Below, in pieces: positions 1 to 11,667 of a stretch of DNA of 64,000 nt. The position numbers and the translations under genes are program-made. Below the pieces are notes generated by a model. That model was not told where the DNA came from. It saw only the letters and a program-made list of their open reading frames with translations, and did no database searches. How positions within the stretch are numbered: the first letter of the stretch is position 1; every line of letters begins with the position of its first letter. The stretch comes from Pseudeuparius sepicola (Eukaryota > Arthropoda > Insecta > Coleoptera > Anthribidae): positions 129,403,735-129,467,734 of the forward strand of contig OY987298.1 in NCBI GenBank assembly GCA_963920635.1. Reading direction: 5' to 3'.

Positions 1-739
1 AGGATCAAATTTAAAATTATTGTAACTGTTTATAACTTAAATGTCCATATCTTTCTCATTTTTGAGTTTTGGCAAAGATAAATAAATTCGTGAGAGTCAA
101 ATAATATGCTTATTAAAATACCAAATGACCGAATTTATAAAAATACGTAGTAAGAAGATTAAAATCTATTTTAAAATTTGAATATTTCATTTATACCATT
201 TTAAAGTAGTACGCCACTGTAAAACCGGAAACGACATGCCGCCATATGCAGACACTAAACCAGCAAAGTCCACATTTGCTCCTTTTATTCATTGGGTTTT
301 ACGACAAAATGTTTTAATGGAAAGTTGTTCCGAATTATAAATTGAATATGTGTGAAAAATTTCAAAAGCAAAAAGTTTTAAATGCACAAAAATTAATTTA
401 TCAAAAAACAGTAGGTACATTTTTGCAAGAATAGTTTTTTTCTCCTTAGAATTAATTGGGAAATTTAGTGAAAGCAAAAGAAGATTACTTTTCCAGTGAG
501 GTACGGGGTGGCTCATCGACAGGAAGTGAAATTAATCTGATAGGTAAGAAGAAATGTTGAGTTGACGGCCAGTCTACTCGATTATCAGTTTTATTGTCAT
601 GAGTGACTGATATTTCATAAATCTGATTATTTTGTTTGGCCTACTAGGATCGAGCAACAGACACTGACACAAGAGACCATTTTTTATCTAGTTTCTTTGG
701 TAATTATCTGGAAAACGGTTGGAGATAAATAAGTCAAAT
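1..739. other. AT-rich non-coding stretch
   Basis: No coding signal, tandem repeat or inverted repeat was found here. The one short minus-strand frame has no codon bias or recognisable motif and reads as chance. It ends at the left tip of the first foldback element. Confidence 0.5.
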
Positions 740-1746
740 TATACACTGTGTCCCGGATAAGAATGAACAGCATGGGGATATTGCGAACGGTGAGAGATAC
801 GGCAACCGTTAAAGGGGAAAAAGTTGCGCATTTTTGAGGTCAATAAAATTGCATAAACAGATTTCTAATATCTTTTTTCGTTTTTGAGTTATTTTGAAAA
901 AAGTAAAATTTTGCTTTTGCTAAGTTGTTATCACAGATAGAAAAAAAAATAAAAACACTTGCTTATGGCACTTTTTAACGAGCTTTAAGATGGCGTTTTT
1001 AGATTTGTTCTACAACGTTTTGTTTTTGAGAAACCATCTTCAACTTTATTTTTTTAAATACAGACCTGAATTTTTTTTTTCAGATTTTGAAAGCACTTTT
1101 CATTGCAAATACCATGGTGTATGACACCAAATATTTTTAAAATGTTTTGAGGCAATTATACTGATAATTCCTTTTTTTTTCATTCATTTTTTCTATTGCG
1201 ACCCTGTATTTAATAGTAAGAAGTCTAAATATTAATCAGTATTGACAACAATTTAACTCACAGTTTATTTTGACTTCGAAAACTTAATATTTTTAAATAC
1301 GGCCCTGCCTGGTAAGTGTTTTCCTCTGTTGTTGTACAGCAAACAGTGTCGCATTGTGTTTTGGAGTAAATTCTTCGCTTTTTCTAATTGTGAGAAGAAA
1401 GCTTTAACCCAACGAAACCAATAACTTTTGCCATTTATTAATTGCAAAAACGAAACGTTGTAGAACAAATCCAAAAACGCCATCATAAAGCCCGTTAAAA
1501 AGTGCCATAAGAAAGTGTTCTTTTTTTTCTATCTGTGACAACAACTTCAGAAAAAGATTAAATCGAAAACGCAAAATTTCACTTTTTTCAAAATAACTCA
1601 AAAACGAAAAAAAAAATTAGAAATCTGTTTGTGCCATTTTATTGACCTCAAAATTGCGCAACATTTTCCCCATTTAACAGTTGCTCTATCTCTCACCGTT
1701 TGCAATATCCCCATGCTGTTCATTCTTATCCGGGACACAGTGTATA
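740..1746. mobile_element. Foldback (long-TIR) element, about 1 kb
   Basis: The two ends are inverted copies of each other. The left end starts TACACTGTGTCCCGG and the reverse complement of the right end starts the same way. Similarity continues for about 290 bases per arm with small indels. Both ends sit at TATA/TA, which fits a TA-target DNA element. The small ORFs inside are arm sequence, not genes. It carries no transposase, so it is non-autonomous. Confidence 0.85.
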
Positions 1747-2719
1747 TGGTTGGATTCAGAATTAAAAAAAAAAACAGTTGTAAAAGTCACAAAATCACTT
1801 TCATTTCCGGTAAAACCGGAAGTTAATTGGAAAAACTGAATATTCAGGAATTCGGCTTAAAAGTTCGGTAATGGTTGTATGAGGGTAAAAATTCTCAATT
1901 TAATTTTTTAACATTATTAAAGTTTGTTACCGTATTCCACCGTGTTCGGGTGACTTGGTTTTCAATTAGTTAATAACAATTAAAGTAATGTAATGGCTTA
2001 TTTTCCGCTTGTCTGTTGTCTATTCTCAACTTTTCAATATAGTAGTTGGACATCGCGGAAACCCAAGATTGTGCTATTTCGTCTAAACTAAAAAACAAAA
2101 TGAATCATCCCATATCCAATTAACATTTTGAGAATGGCTTTGCATACCCCATAATATATTCTCGAGTCGCAAAGTATGCAAATCCGCCCCTGGATTTTCG
2201 CGAGGGCGGCGTCCTCGTGAAAAAGTCCCGCCGTGGCCGGCGGCTAGGCCCAGGAAATAATTATTACGAAAATGGTTCTGGAATTGCGGGGGACGAACGG
2301 GGTTGGGGGTGGCGCGAGGCGCGAGGCGTCCCCCCGGACTCCCGGAGCGGACGCAGGCAGCTGCGCGTCGCCGAGCGCCATTTAGCCGACCACGAAATAA
2401 AAGCTAGGGAAAATTTAATGATGTAATTATAAGATTTTTCTGAAATAAGGACTCCGATGCGGTAGAAGAATGGCGCATCTTTTCGAGAGAATAATGTACC
2501 CATTAGCTCTTGTGATTTTCCACTGTTTCAAGACTAAGAATTCATTTAAGTATTTTTTAGTAAGCCATAAATCTTATAAAGGTAAGAACGGAATGTTTAA
2601 AATTAATAATAGCATTTAGCAGAAAAGAATTATTTCCGGAATGTAAGCGATAATGGAGAATGATGATTGCCCGTCGAATTTGGCATAGAAAATGTTCCCT
2701 GCCGTTTTATTTTATAACG
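1747..2719. other. Non-coding stretch with a GC-rich island at about 2185-2410
   Basis: Most of this is AT-rich and featureless. Around 2185-2410 the composition switches abruptly to strongly GC-rich with many CpG. Frames on both strands are open there only because stop codons are rare in GC-rich DNA; neither strand shows a domain or splice context. It may be a regulatory island or a transposon remnant. Confidence 0.4.
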
Positions 2720-3030
2720 ACTATATCTTTTCAAGATCAAATTGGGAATAATCAATTAATTGCAAATTGGGAATAAACAACTTCAAATTGAGAATCGTCA
2801 ACTTCAAATTGTGATTAATCAATTTCAAATTGGGAATAGACAACTTCAAATTGGGGCTATACCTTTTTAACCTCAAATTGGGAATAATCAATTTCAAATT
2901 GGGAATAAACAACTTCAAATTGAAAATAGTCTACTTCTAATTGGGATTAATCAACTTCAAATTGGGAATAGACAACTTCAAATTGGGAATAGTCAATATC
3001 AAATTGAGAATAAACAATATTAAATTGAAG
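2720..3030. repeat. 21-bp minisatellite array (left copy)
   Basis: About a dozen degenerate copies of a 21-base unit built around TCAAATTGGGAATA. Because 21 is a multiple of three, the minus strand stays open as a seven-residue periodic peptide (IPNLKL-like), which is an artefact rather than a gene. The same unit recurs in inverted orientation at 5520-5860. The unique sequence next to it (about 3030-3180) is also inverted at about 5605-5745, so the two arrays are arms of one large inverted structure. Confidence 0.85.
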
Positions 3031-3690
3031 ATCAATAACTTCATGAAATAAAAACACTTATCAACAAGAAAAACTCAATTTGTTAACTAAAGTTTATAAT
3101 ATTAAGCAAAATTTCGACTGCCTCATAAGATTCAAAAAGACTTGGCCAGAAATCTTAGAAAGAAGACGAAGACCAAACCATTTATCGCAAACTAAAGTTA
3201 GCTTATAGAAATAATTAGAAAGTATAAGTAGGTAGTGCAAAATAACATAAAAAATAAATTAACTGTAGCGAGTTGCACCAGATTTATAGGAAATATACAG
3301 AGATACATACACCAGAAATATTAAATGATCGACAACTATTAAATATACAGTGTGGTAATTTAAGTGTGCAACATATGGGACTTTTTTTTATTAATGGGCC
3401 TGTTTCACACTTTTTTTTATTTTTGATTATGAATCTTAATAGTAAATGAAACACGAAAATATTTTTTTCCGATTTTTTTTCGGCCGGGAAATGCCCTAAA
3501 AACGTTTTTGAAATTCAAATTTCTTGGGCCCAAAAAGCTGATTGGCTACCGTTTTGCAACGTTCACACGATTTACGGCAATGTCGATATGTTTCTATTTG
3601 AGATTTGTGAAGACTGAAGAAGAAGAAAATTTACCTTACTTATATTTTGTGGCAAAAGCCAAATATACATAACACATGACCTCAATATCA

Positions 3691-3829
3691 GGGGGCGGCG
3701 TGGCGGTGAACGATGAGTGGGTGGGTCTTTCATGGTTCCCCACGCTTTGGTACTGTATACTGTATGTCGCCCCATAGTGGCTAGATTGCTCGAAGATAGC
3801 AAAGGCCATAAAAAGAAATAAAAAAAATA
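3691..3829 (+). mobile_element. SINE-like insertion with 12-bp target duplication
   Basis: A GC-rich 139-base segment ends in an A-rich tail and is flanked by perfect 12-base direct repeats ACCTCAATATCA at 3679-3690 and 3830-3841. Short GC-rich body, A-rich 3' tail and long duplication are the hallmarks of LINE-mediated retroposition of a small RNA. A GGTTCCCC segment could be a decayed tRNA-type B box, but I cannot identify the parent RNA. It could be a short SINE or a retrocopy of another small RNA. Confidence 0.7.
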
Positions 3830-4740
3830 ACCTCAATATCAATTAATTTAATAATATACCACAATCGCATTGTTTTTCTCTTTTTGAGTTAAAAGTTACT
3901 TGCAGAATGATCACCAACTTGTAAGTTGTCCAAACCTAAATAAATCTGGTCTATAACAATAACTAGACAATATAATCTTGACAATCAAAATTTAATTTAT
4001 TAACTCGAAATATTCTGACATCGTTGTTTTTTGCCGTTGATCTTCATTTTGCAATTATTCTTAAAGCTAACTCTCGAATGTGTTTTCTATCATCCCCTGA
4101 AATGGCTATCAAAAGGTTTTCCGGATGACCAAAATATTCTTTTCTCCTTTCTCTCAATTACGGGATCTACACTTTTTTTAGTTCTTCAGGGAGGTAACAA
4201 TACTGATAATGCTAAATAAGTGCTAAATAAGTGCCTAGCACCATCACCATCCCTATTACAAGACCAATTAAATTTGATTTCAAATCGGCATACGGTATAC
4301 ACTTTAACTTTTTGCAAGTTTTCAGAAAAACCTTTAGTTTTATTAGCTCGGTTTACATTAAACAATGACAGAATGACATGACAGATTGATATAGACACGA
4401 CACACGACCCACAAAACAACTACGGTCGAGTTCGGACAACCGTTTATACAACTGTCTTTCTCTAGAGAATAGATTTCGATTCAATATGCACGTCTGAGAT
4501 TAGAACGGAAATCGACTTCGATTACTAGTATAACCGGCAACGTCGGAAACGAAATTTCATTGCTCCAAATTTAGGCGCGCAGTTTAAAAGTCTTATATAT
4601 TTTTTTAGTTAATAACAATATTAGGTATTGACGAGAAATATGCTGAGGGGAATTTTATTTAAGAGTTATGTGATTAATTTCATTCTAGTAGTAGGAAATA
4701 TCGAAATTCGATTGAGTGAACAAGGCCCATTGCACAATAA

Positions 4741-5373
4741 TTATATTAGGTGCATTTAGAAAGGTTGCAAGTTAAACAGCATACAGGGTAGGTCAAAAAA
4801 TATAAAAATTGTACGCGAGTAAAGTACCCGTATTTAAAAAAAATCAGCAAAAGGTTATTAAGAAAAAAATATTTTTCGTCAATAATTAATTTCCAGTGTC
4901 TTAATAAACATCTAAAATAAAAATTTTGCACCTTAAATTAGAGTTTTTTAATAGGCACATTATCATTACTAATGGTTTACCTTGTTCTGAAGAATTTTTG
5001 CGAATTTTTAAAGTTTTGTTTAATATCGTTGCAACAAAATTAAAAATCTAAGTAAATTTTACAAATATGCTTGAATTTGAACAAAGTTATGCGAAATTGA
5101 TTTAATTTTGATTGATTTATGAAATTGTCTAGGGTGAATATTAAGACAAATTTTTTTTAGGAAATTAAGAATGTTTTTCAAAAAATATTTTTTCTTTTAG
5201 CAGGCCATGATTCGGTATTTAGGCTTTTAACTTTTAATTCTATATAGACTTAATAACATTTTGCTGAATTTTCTGAAATAAGGGTAACTACTTTACTCTT
5301 GTACAATTTTGTATTTTTTGACCTACCCTGAATGCTGTTTGACTTGCAACCATTCTAAGTGCGCCTAATATGA
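4741..5373. mobile_element. Foldback element nested in the 3346-5470 element
   Basis: Arms of about 200 bases are inverted copies. The left arm reads ATTAGGTGCATTTAGAAAGG and the right arm is its reverse complement with a few changes, including the shared ACAGGGTAGGTCAAAAAATA block. There is no coding capacity. Confidence 0.75.
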
Positions 5374-5519
5374 TTATCGAATATGCACCAACTTTCGGGA
5401 GTATTTGTATTTTCGTTGTGCAATTAATAAAAAAATCCCATATATATCACACTTAAATGACCACACTGTATAGCAAAAATATGATATTTTAAATTCAATA
5501 TGTAAGCACATATTGTGTG

Positions 5520-5860
5520 TTTATATTCCCAATTTGAAATTGCTTATTCTCAATTTGATATTGACTATTCCCAATTTGAAGTTGTCTATTCCCAATTTGA
5601 AATGATTTTTTTTCTTTGTCTTCCCTCTAAGATTTCTGACATTTGATTGACCAAGCCTTTTCAAACTTTTTTAAATTTTGCTTAATATTATAAATTTTAG
5701 TTAATAAATTGAGCTGTTCTTGTTGATAAGTGTTTTTATAACATGAAGTTGTCGATTTTTTTCGAATTTGAAGTTGTTTCTTCTACATTTGATATTGACT
5801 ATTGCCAATTTGAAGTTGCCTATTCCCAATTTTAAATTAATTATTCCCAATTTGTGATTG
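5520..5860. repeat. 21-bp minisatellite array (right, inverted copy)
   Basis: Copies of the 2720-3030 unit in reverse complement (CCCAATTTGAA(A/G)TTG). They come in two blocks separated by about 140 bases that are inverted relative to 3030-3180. This supports a single palindromic structure spanning about 2720-5860 rather than two independent satellites. Confidence 0.8.
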
Positions 5861-6790
5861 AAAAGTATAGATTTTCCTTTTTTATTTAAAGCACACACCA
5901 CAGCGATAATCTAGGCACCAAAAAACACATTTAAAATTTTAATAGAAAATATACAAATTTCAAAAATTCTGCACTGGGATGGGACAGCGAAAGACACCCT
6001 GCATATTTTTTATTGGATCTTTGCGCACCAATACTTTCTCAGATCCTGTCGACTATTCAAATTTGTTGAGGTAATTTTATGGCACAATAATTGACTCACC
6101 AGATGCCTTTAAAATTAATATTTTGCTCAACTTTGGCACTCCCTCTATTTTGAATATAGGGGCTCTTGGGTGTCCTGATTAACGCTGTGGTTTCAGATTT
6201 TAAATAACAAAATCGCTAAATGGTTTTGGAGAAGATCGGGGGTATAAAAAATCGTAGGCGTAGGCGGCCCTGGAGTTTTCTCATCAGTAGGAAGGGCAAA
6301 AGAAGAGTTTTTAAGACCTTTCAAAGAAAAAAGTTAGGGAGAATATCTTCAAAAATACAAATTTTATGGATTTGCATATAGGTATAATAATGTTCGTCCA
6401 CGTATCTTCTACCAGGTTCGACCATATTTCCTTTTACACGAATATACGCGGATCGCTCTCCGTTATTTGTCTTGGTACGACGAAAACTACAATTAGTGCA
6501 AAAAAGCTATAGTAATATAGCTCAGTATGTGTAAAATAAAGATAAACGAACCAACAAAGGGTTCCCCAGTGCTGCTCCAATTTCGTCGCAAACAAACTAA
6601 TTGTGTGATTGATTTTTTTTTAATAATAATAAAGTTAATTTTGCATACTTTCTAATAACAAAATCATACATTGTCAAGAAATTAAAGATTACTCGTAAAA
6701 TGTGCAAAAAGGAGACGAAAATAATTAAAACCTGATCTAATTCGCCCTCAAAAATTACAATCTTACAAATTATTACAATAATTAAAACTA
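5861..6790. repeat. Solo arm of a repeat family plus AT-rich DNA
   Basis: Positions about 6085-6385 resemble the right arm of the foldback element at 21068-22290 (roughly its 21930-22265 part). Shared blocks include ACTCCCT, TGTCCTGATTAACG, CAGATTTTAAATAA and CGCTAAATGGTTTT. Only one arm is present here, so this is a solo or deleted copy. The rest has no gene. Confidence 0.6.
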
Positions 6791-7678
6791 TACAGTGAGG
6801 ACGAGAAGGTTGGAACAAATTCGGTAAAATGTTCAGGTGGCGAATAAAAAAAAATCGATGAGACACGTCAAACATAATTTTTAATTGTGCACATTTGGGC
6901 ATAAAACTTTTTCTTGTGACGTCATCAAGTTCGCAGATATGACGTCATCGACATTTTTTTTTAAATGGCAACCCTTTACAACGTCATTAGAAAGTGTACG
7001 TTTTTCTGCGTACAGAAGTATACATTTTAGGGTAGGTTACATAACAACATTTCTGAGAAAAAAATATTTTAATGAATTCTTAGGATAAACTGAGAAAAAA
7101 AATGTAAATAACAAAATGCAATCAAATTAACTGTTCGAAGTGCCTTCCTTGCACATATCGACAATGAGCAAGACTATCTAATATTTCTGGGGTAATTAGT
7201 CTAAACGTTTCAGTAAATCTAATCTAAAGCTTCAATGTTGTTCGGTCGGTCCACGTATACGTTTAGACTAATTATCCCAGAAATATTAGATCGTCTTGCT
7301 CATTGTCAATATGTGCAAGGAAGGCACTTCGAACAGTTAATTTGATTGCATTTTGTTATTTACATTTTTTTCTCAGTTTATCCTAAGAATTCATTAAAAT
7401 ACTTTTTCTCAGAAATGTTGTTATGTAACTTACCCTAAAATGTATACTTCTGTGCGCAGAAAAACGTCCACTTTCTAATGACGTTATAAAAAAGTGGGGT
7501 TGCCATTTAAAAAAAATGTCGATGACGTCATATCTGCAAACTTGATGAGATCACAAGAAAAAGTTTTATGCCCAAATGTGCACAATTAAAAATTATGTTT
7601 GACGTGTCTCATCGATTTTTTTTATTCGCCACCTGAACATTTTACCGAATTTGTTCCAGCCTTCTCCTCCTCACTGTA
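6791..7678. mobile_element. Foldback element with about 430-bp arms
   Basis: Nearly the whole element is two long inverted arms around a short centre near 7235. Ends are TACAGTGAGGACGAGAAGG and its near-perfect inverse, abutting TA. The arms carry CRE-like TGACGTCA palindromes (6917 and 6940, mirrored at 7523). Arm similarity is high, so a transcript would fold into a long dsRNA hairpin. There is no transposase. Confidence 0.9.
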
Positions 7679-7867
7679 TAACCGCTCGCATAAGAATAGG
7701 TAATGTGCTACTAAACCTAAACCATTGGCAAATGAAATGAATAAATTTATACATAAATGAGTAAATTAACAAATGAACAAAAGGGAGAGAAATGTGGTGT
7801 AGAAAACGAAAGAAAATAATAGTCAGTTTAGAAAAAAAAAATGTATCTATACTAGGTAGAGACCACA

Positions 7868-8707
7868 CTATGAGGAAAGCTGGTTATCCGATAGATATTT
7901 CTTAACTTTACATTTGAAATTATTTACCTTAAGATCTCTTACTAAATGAAACTGGATACAAAGCTTAAAGACGTTGTAAGTAAAGCATCTTTTGAATAAT
8001 TCTGTTTTATGAAATGGTGGAGAAATATAACCCCTAAATCTGGTGTTTAGGGAATGTACATCACTGCGATATTTAATCTTACTTGTTAAATATGGAGAAC
8101 AATATTGTGTTTCCATTATTTTTCTATAAAGAACTAAAGGAATGTAAGATTATTCTATTCTCCATATTGACCATTTGGCATCTTTGAGCTTGTGAGTGTG
8201 AGAGACTGGATCAAATTTTCGTATGCCAAAGATAAACCTTAAACAGCATTTTTGAAGTCTCTGAATCCGACTATTATCTGCAGCATATAGACAGGGCCTA
8301 GACACTGCATCACAGTATAGTTAAAAAGACTTAAAAAAAGAGCATCAGTTAAAGTAATTTTAAGTTTTTGCGACAACAGATGCCTATGCGGATACAAAAA
8401 TTTTATTATAGTATTTTTTGTGACACTTGAATCGTAGATTTGTATCCAAAAGGTTTTTACAACTCTGCTTAACTGGCAATAACAGTATTTCTATCTTTGC
8501 CTAAAACATAGCCAGTGATTTTGTTGGATTAATTTGTAAATTGTGCCACATAGAGAGTTCTACAATTTTTGGTAAATCATCGTTTAACCTTACGCTTGCT
8601 CCTATCCACTCATGTGGGTTAAAAGAAAAATACAATTGAGTGTCGTCTGGATAAAAATGGGCAGAACAATTATTTATACAAGATGTTATATTACTAGTTA
8701 CATACAA
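7868..8707 (-). pseudogene. Non-LTR retrotransposon RT fragment (C-terminal part)
   Basis: Reading the minus strand, 8707-8501 encodes a segment with the catalytic box FYPDDTQLYFSF (normally FYADD) followed by a typical HNLQINPTKS stretch. The end at 8116-7868 encodes the usual C-terminal tail with RYRSDVHSLNTRFRGYISPP and LFKRCFTYN. The middle is interrupted by stops and frameshifts. Both halves fit the CR1/Jockey-like group of LINE reverse transcriptases. No 5' part, endonuclease or ORF1 is present, so it is a dead 5'-truncated copy. Confidence 0.8.
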
Positions 8708-9433
8708 TCAATGTAAGCTCATTGTACCAGTAATAGAGAGCGCGAGACGTCCCAGTTGAGGCCACGCCTCCCATACACCCTCTATGTGAGAACCGCCAAA
8801 GATTTGCATCTCGATTTTCGAACTTTCCTCCGAGGCGCTCTTCCGGAGGGATTTCCGGAACGGATGCGCCGCTAATCGAAGATTAGCCGCGGAAACACTG
8901 GCGCTAAAAAGTTAAAAGGGTTTTAATCTCCCGTTCTGAGGCGTCTGGCCGCGTTTACCTCTGTTTGCCTTTGTTCGGATGAAGTGAAAACGTGGGGATG
9001 AAAGGGATGTCTTGGGGGAAACAGTGGCACTATTGTAGTGAATTCCTGCGATTAGGTATACTCAGCTCACGACGCATATTTAGAGAGGCTTAGTAAGGCT
9101 TACAAATTTCGTGTTATCCTCCACCGTTTTCGTTGTCGTCACTGACTGTAATAAAAACTGAACATGAATATTGAATTTTCTACTGTGAATCCGGTGGATT
9201 TTTTATAATGAAACTTAAATTTGGAGCAATCGAATTAAGGAGAGAAAGGCACGATTTAACATTTTTAGCACATCCAATCTACGCGGTGGGATGACGGTTA
9301 TTCTGTGTAGCCAAATTTCGCAGTAAATATAATAATTACACTCCTGAAATTTATCAATGCTCATCTGAGATGTAGTTGACGCTAGTCCATTTTGAGGTAT
9401 AAATTCAACTAATCTTGTATGTTTTCTTTTTAG
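8708..9433. other. Non-coding, GC-rich island at about 8740-8960
   Basis: The first part is locally GC-rich and CpG-rich; the rest is AT-rich. It lies just upstream of the signal-peptide exon, so it could include a promoter, a 5' untranslated exon or an intron. The sequence alone does not decide this. Confidence 0.3.
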
Positions 9434-9518
9434 GTTTATGGTCGAGGCGATATTCTGCAAAGCAATAGCAATAGGAATTTTATGTCTCGTTTTTGTTCAG
9501 GGGGGCGATATTTTAGAG
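9434..9518 (+). CDS. Signal-peptide exon of a secreted protein (probable 5' coding exon)
   Basis: A strong acceptor (pyrimidine-rich TTTTCTTTTTAG) precedes GTTT-ATG, and a consensus donor GTGAGT follows at 9519. The 27 codons from ATG at 9438 encode a classic signal peptide: short polar start, hydrophobic core AIAIGILCLVFV, then small residues QGG as a plausible cleavage site. The exon ends in phase 0. An acceptor before the start codon implies an upstream untranslated exon. It is the only signal-peptide-like exon seen upstream of the large charged protein encoded from 27373 to 36673, on the same strand, so I infer it starts that gene. The link is unproven: 18 kb of transposon-filled intron lies between. 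It could instead belong to another gene. Confidence 0.5.
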
Positions 9519-9694
9519 GTGAGTATTCTCGTATTATATCCCTTGCTTTGCATTATGCCGTTATCAAGCCAATCACTTGACAGCATGCATTTTCCATATG
9601 CAAAGGAAATGGAGGGTCGTAAACAATAAATATCATACTTTGATATGTAATGAAGTTTGCAGGAAATTTATTTTGAAATTTCTTGAAATAAATA

Positions 9695-9872
9695 CAGTGA
9701 AACCTCTCCTTGCGGACACCTCTATTAAGCGGACACCTCCTTTAAACGGACATGTTTTTTTTGTATTTTACTTCATTTTGTTGTTTTTCTATGCACTGTA
9801 TTAGGTGGACACCTCTAATATGCGGACAAATCCAACGGAACCGTGAGTGTCCGGTTATGAGCGATTTCACTG
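9695..9872. mobile_element. Short TIR element (pogo/Tigger-like MITE)
   Basis: A 178-base element begins CAGTGAAACCTCTCCTTGCG and ends GAGCGATTTCACTG, flanked by TA on both sides. Both halves carry repeated GCGGACACCTCTA-type blocks. Ends starting CAGTGAAACC with TA duplication are typical of pogo/Tigger-type Tc1-mariner MITEs. There is no coding capacity. Confidence 0.7.
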
Positions 9873-9874
9873 TA

Positions 9875-11667
9875 TTATAATTACAATAATTATAACATCA
9901 TATAATATTCATATACCATAGGTATATTTAATTAATTTAAATAATATTGTTGCTTCGCACCAATCCCAATCAGTCAAACTGGGACGCCTCTGACAAGTTA
10001 TGAAAACGAACAGTTACACATTCAACGTGTATGTATTTCATCTAAAAACTCAACCTGGACCAACACTATATTAAAGTGTCAGTCAGTCGAGGCTCAACAA
10101 AGGGCGGGCACAGAAGTATAAAAAATAATTATTAAAAGAATTTGTTTATTGCAAATTGCAGATGCCGTTTGGGTCGAAATAAAATTTTTCGTTCGCAATG
10201 ACCTTGAAAAGTAGTGCATCCAAATGAAGAAAATTATGTGCTATAAATACATTTTAAAAATTCAACAGTTCTTAGTTATCGCATTTTAAAATTAACTCTT
10301 TAAGTTTTTGAGACACAAAAAAAGTGTTCAAACAAAAGTTGTACCTTATTATATAGTATGATCCATACTACGAATATACAGGGCATTTCCAAACATACCT
10401 TTTTTTGATGGGAACACCCAATATATTTTTAGTTGTTTGAAACAGTACCTATAAAATTATATGACATTATCTTTTACCACTTTTGAGATATTAAATTTTC
10501 AAATTTTATACTAAACCTATTTAACTTGGACTTGTGGATGACGTGGTAAAGATAATGTAATAACAAAAAATGTTTAATATAACCAAAGTTTAAATTGAAT
10601 GTTATTTAATAATTTAAACGATTTATTCGATGTAAAGTGTACTTGGACATGAGCAAACGGTGTGCCATCCTTTTTTCAGCAGTTTCATAACAAAAACTTG
10701 CATACTTCTCATTGGCAGCCTGTTCAGAAACGTGGAAAAATTAATTATTAAAATACAAGTTCACGTGTCAATAATAGCCTTTTGGACCCACATTAATGGT
10801 ATACCTATGGTTTTCCGAGAAATTTTCTATTTCGAACTTCATTATAAAACACATGGTAGCCTGACTAAAATCATATCGCCTTCGCATATTTTTCGAATAA
10901 ATAAAAACTCAGTTTTTCTTATGAAGAACCCAGGATGACCCTCTGATTCATACCTTATTATTATGAGAATATTAGCAACATAATGTCCTTTAAAAGGCAT
11001 ACTGAGTTACATCACGTCCAAAAATCTGTCATTATCTCCGGTCATTATTGCACTGAGAATCTAAAAATTTAATTATGGAATTCTATAACAAATATAAGAC
11101 TTTCTTTTGTGCAAGACCTGCGACTATGCGCTAATTCCAGAAGGTAAATGGGTGCCGGGAAATGTTTTGATGGTGGCGTCATCTAATAGAGCTGCCCAAG
11201 TTAACTTTGTGATAGTAGTTAGACAGATAGAATAGTACCACCGTTTTTTACTAGGGTGAGCAGATTCCGCCTTAGTTACACGTATGGAGCGCATAGCACT
11301 CCGTAGTCACACGCTACAAACCAACCTTCCGGAAAATATTTCCGGTAACCAAAGGTCGTCGGACCTTATACCTGTTCCAGGCCCATCATCCGGAGTGCCA
11401 ATAAATCCACCGGCGGCCCGACAACTTACTTTATGCCCATTTGCCTAATGTACCGGGAATATTGGGATATTGGTTATCGGCGTCGCGCGCGCGGCTGCCG
11501 CCATTCCGCAGGTATATTGGTCACGGGCGCAGCTGCCGACCGCCAGCAATTTATGGACCCCCCGCCGAGACGAAATAATAAGTTCGGCTGCCTTGCGGCT
11601 TTCCATTACATTACCGGTGGAAATTTGGAGGTTATATGGTGAAACGGGGTTAGCTGTGGTAGCACGC
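9875..11667. other. AT-rich non-coding stretch; GC-rich island at about 11270-11640
   Basis: No domain-bearing frame was found. A lone TACAGGGCATTTCC motif near 10380 resembles one end of the TACAGGG foldback family without a visible partner. At about 11270-11640 the DNA becomes GC- and CpG-rich, giving overlapping open frames on both strands that look like compositional artefacts. Confidence 0.4.

Larger units (their letters stand above)
3346..5470. mobile_element. TIR element of about 2.1 kb with nested insertions
   Basis: The left end TACAGTGTGGTAATTTAAGTG is matched in inverted orientation at the right end (about 5450-5470), with a few changes, and both ends abut TA. The interior holds a SINE-like insertion (3691-3829) and a foldback element (4741-5373) but no transposase. 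The element lies between the inverted minisatellite arrays. Confidence 0.65.

Noticed and set aside
2721..2918. Minus-strand ORF with a repeating IPNLKL peptide
   Set aside because: It is the 21-bp minisatellite read in a frame without stops; no gene signal.
2720..3030. CRISPR-like regular repeats
   Set aside because: The units are tandem without unique spacers and too degenerate, and the genome is eukaryotic.
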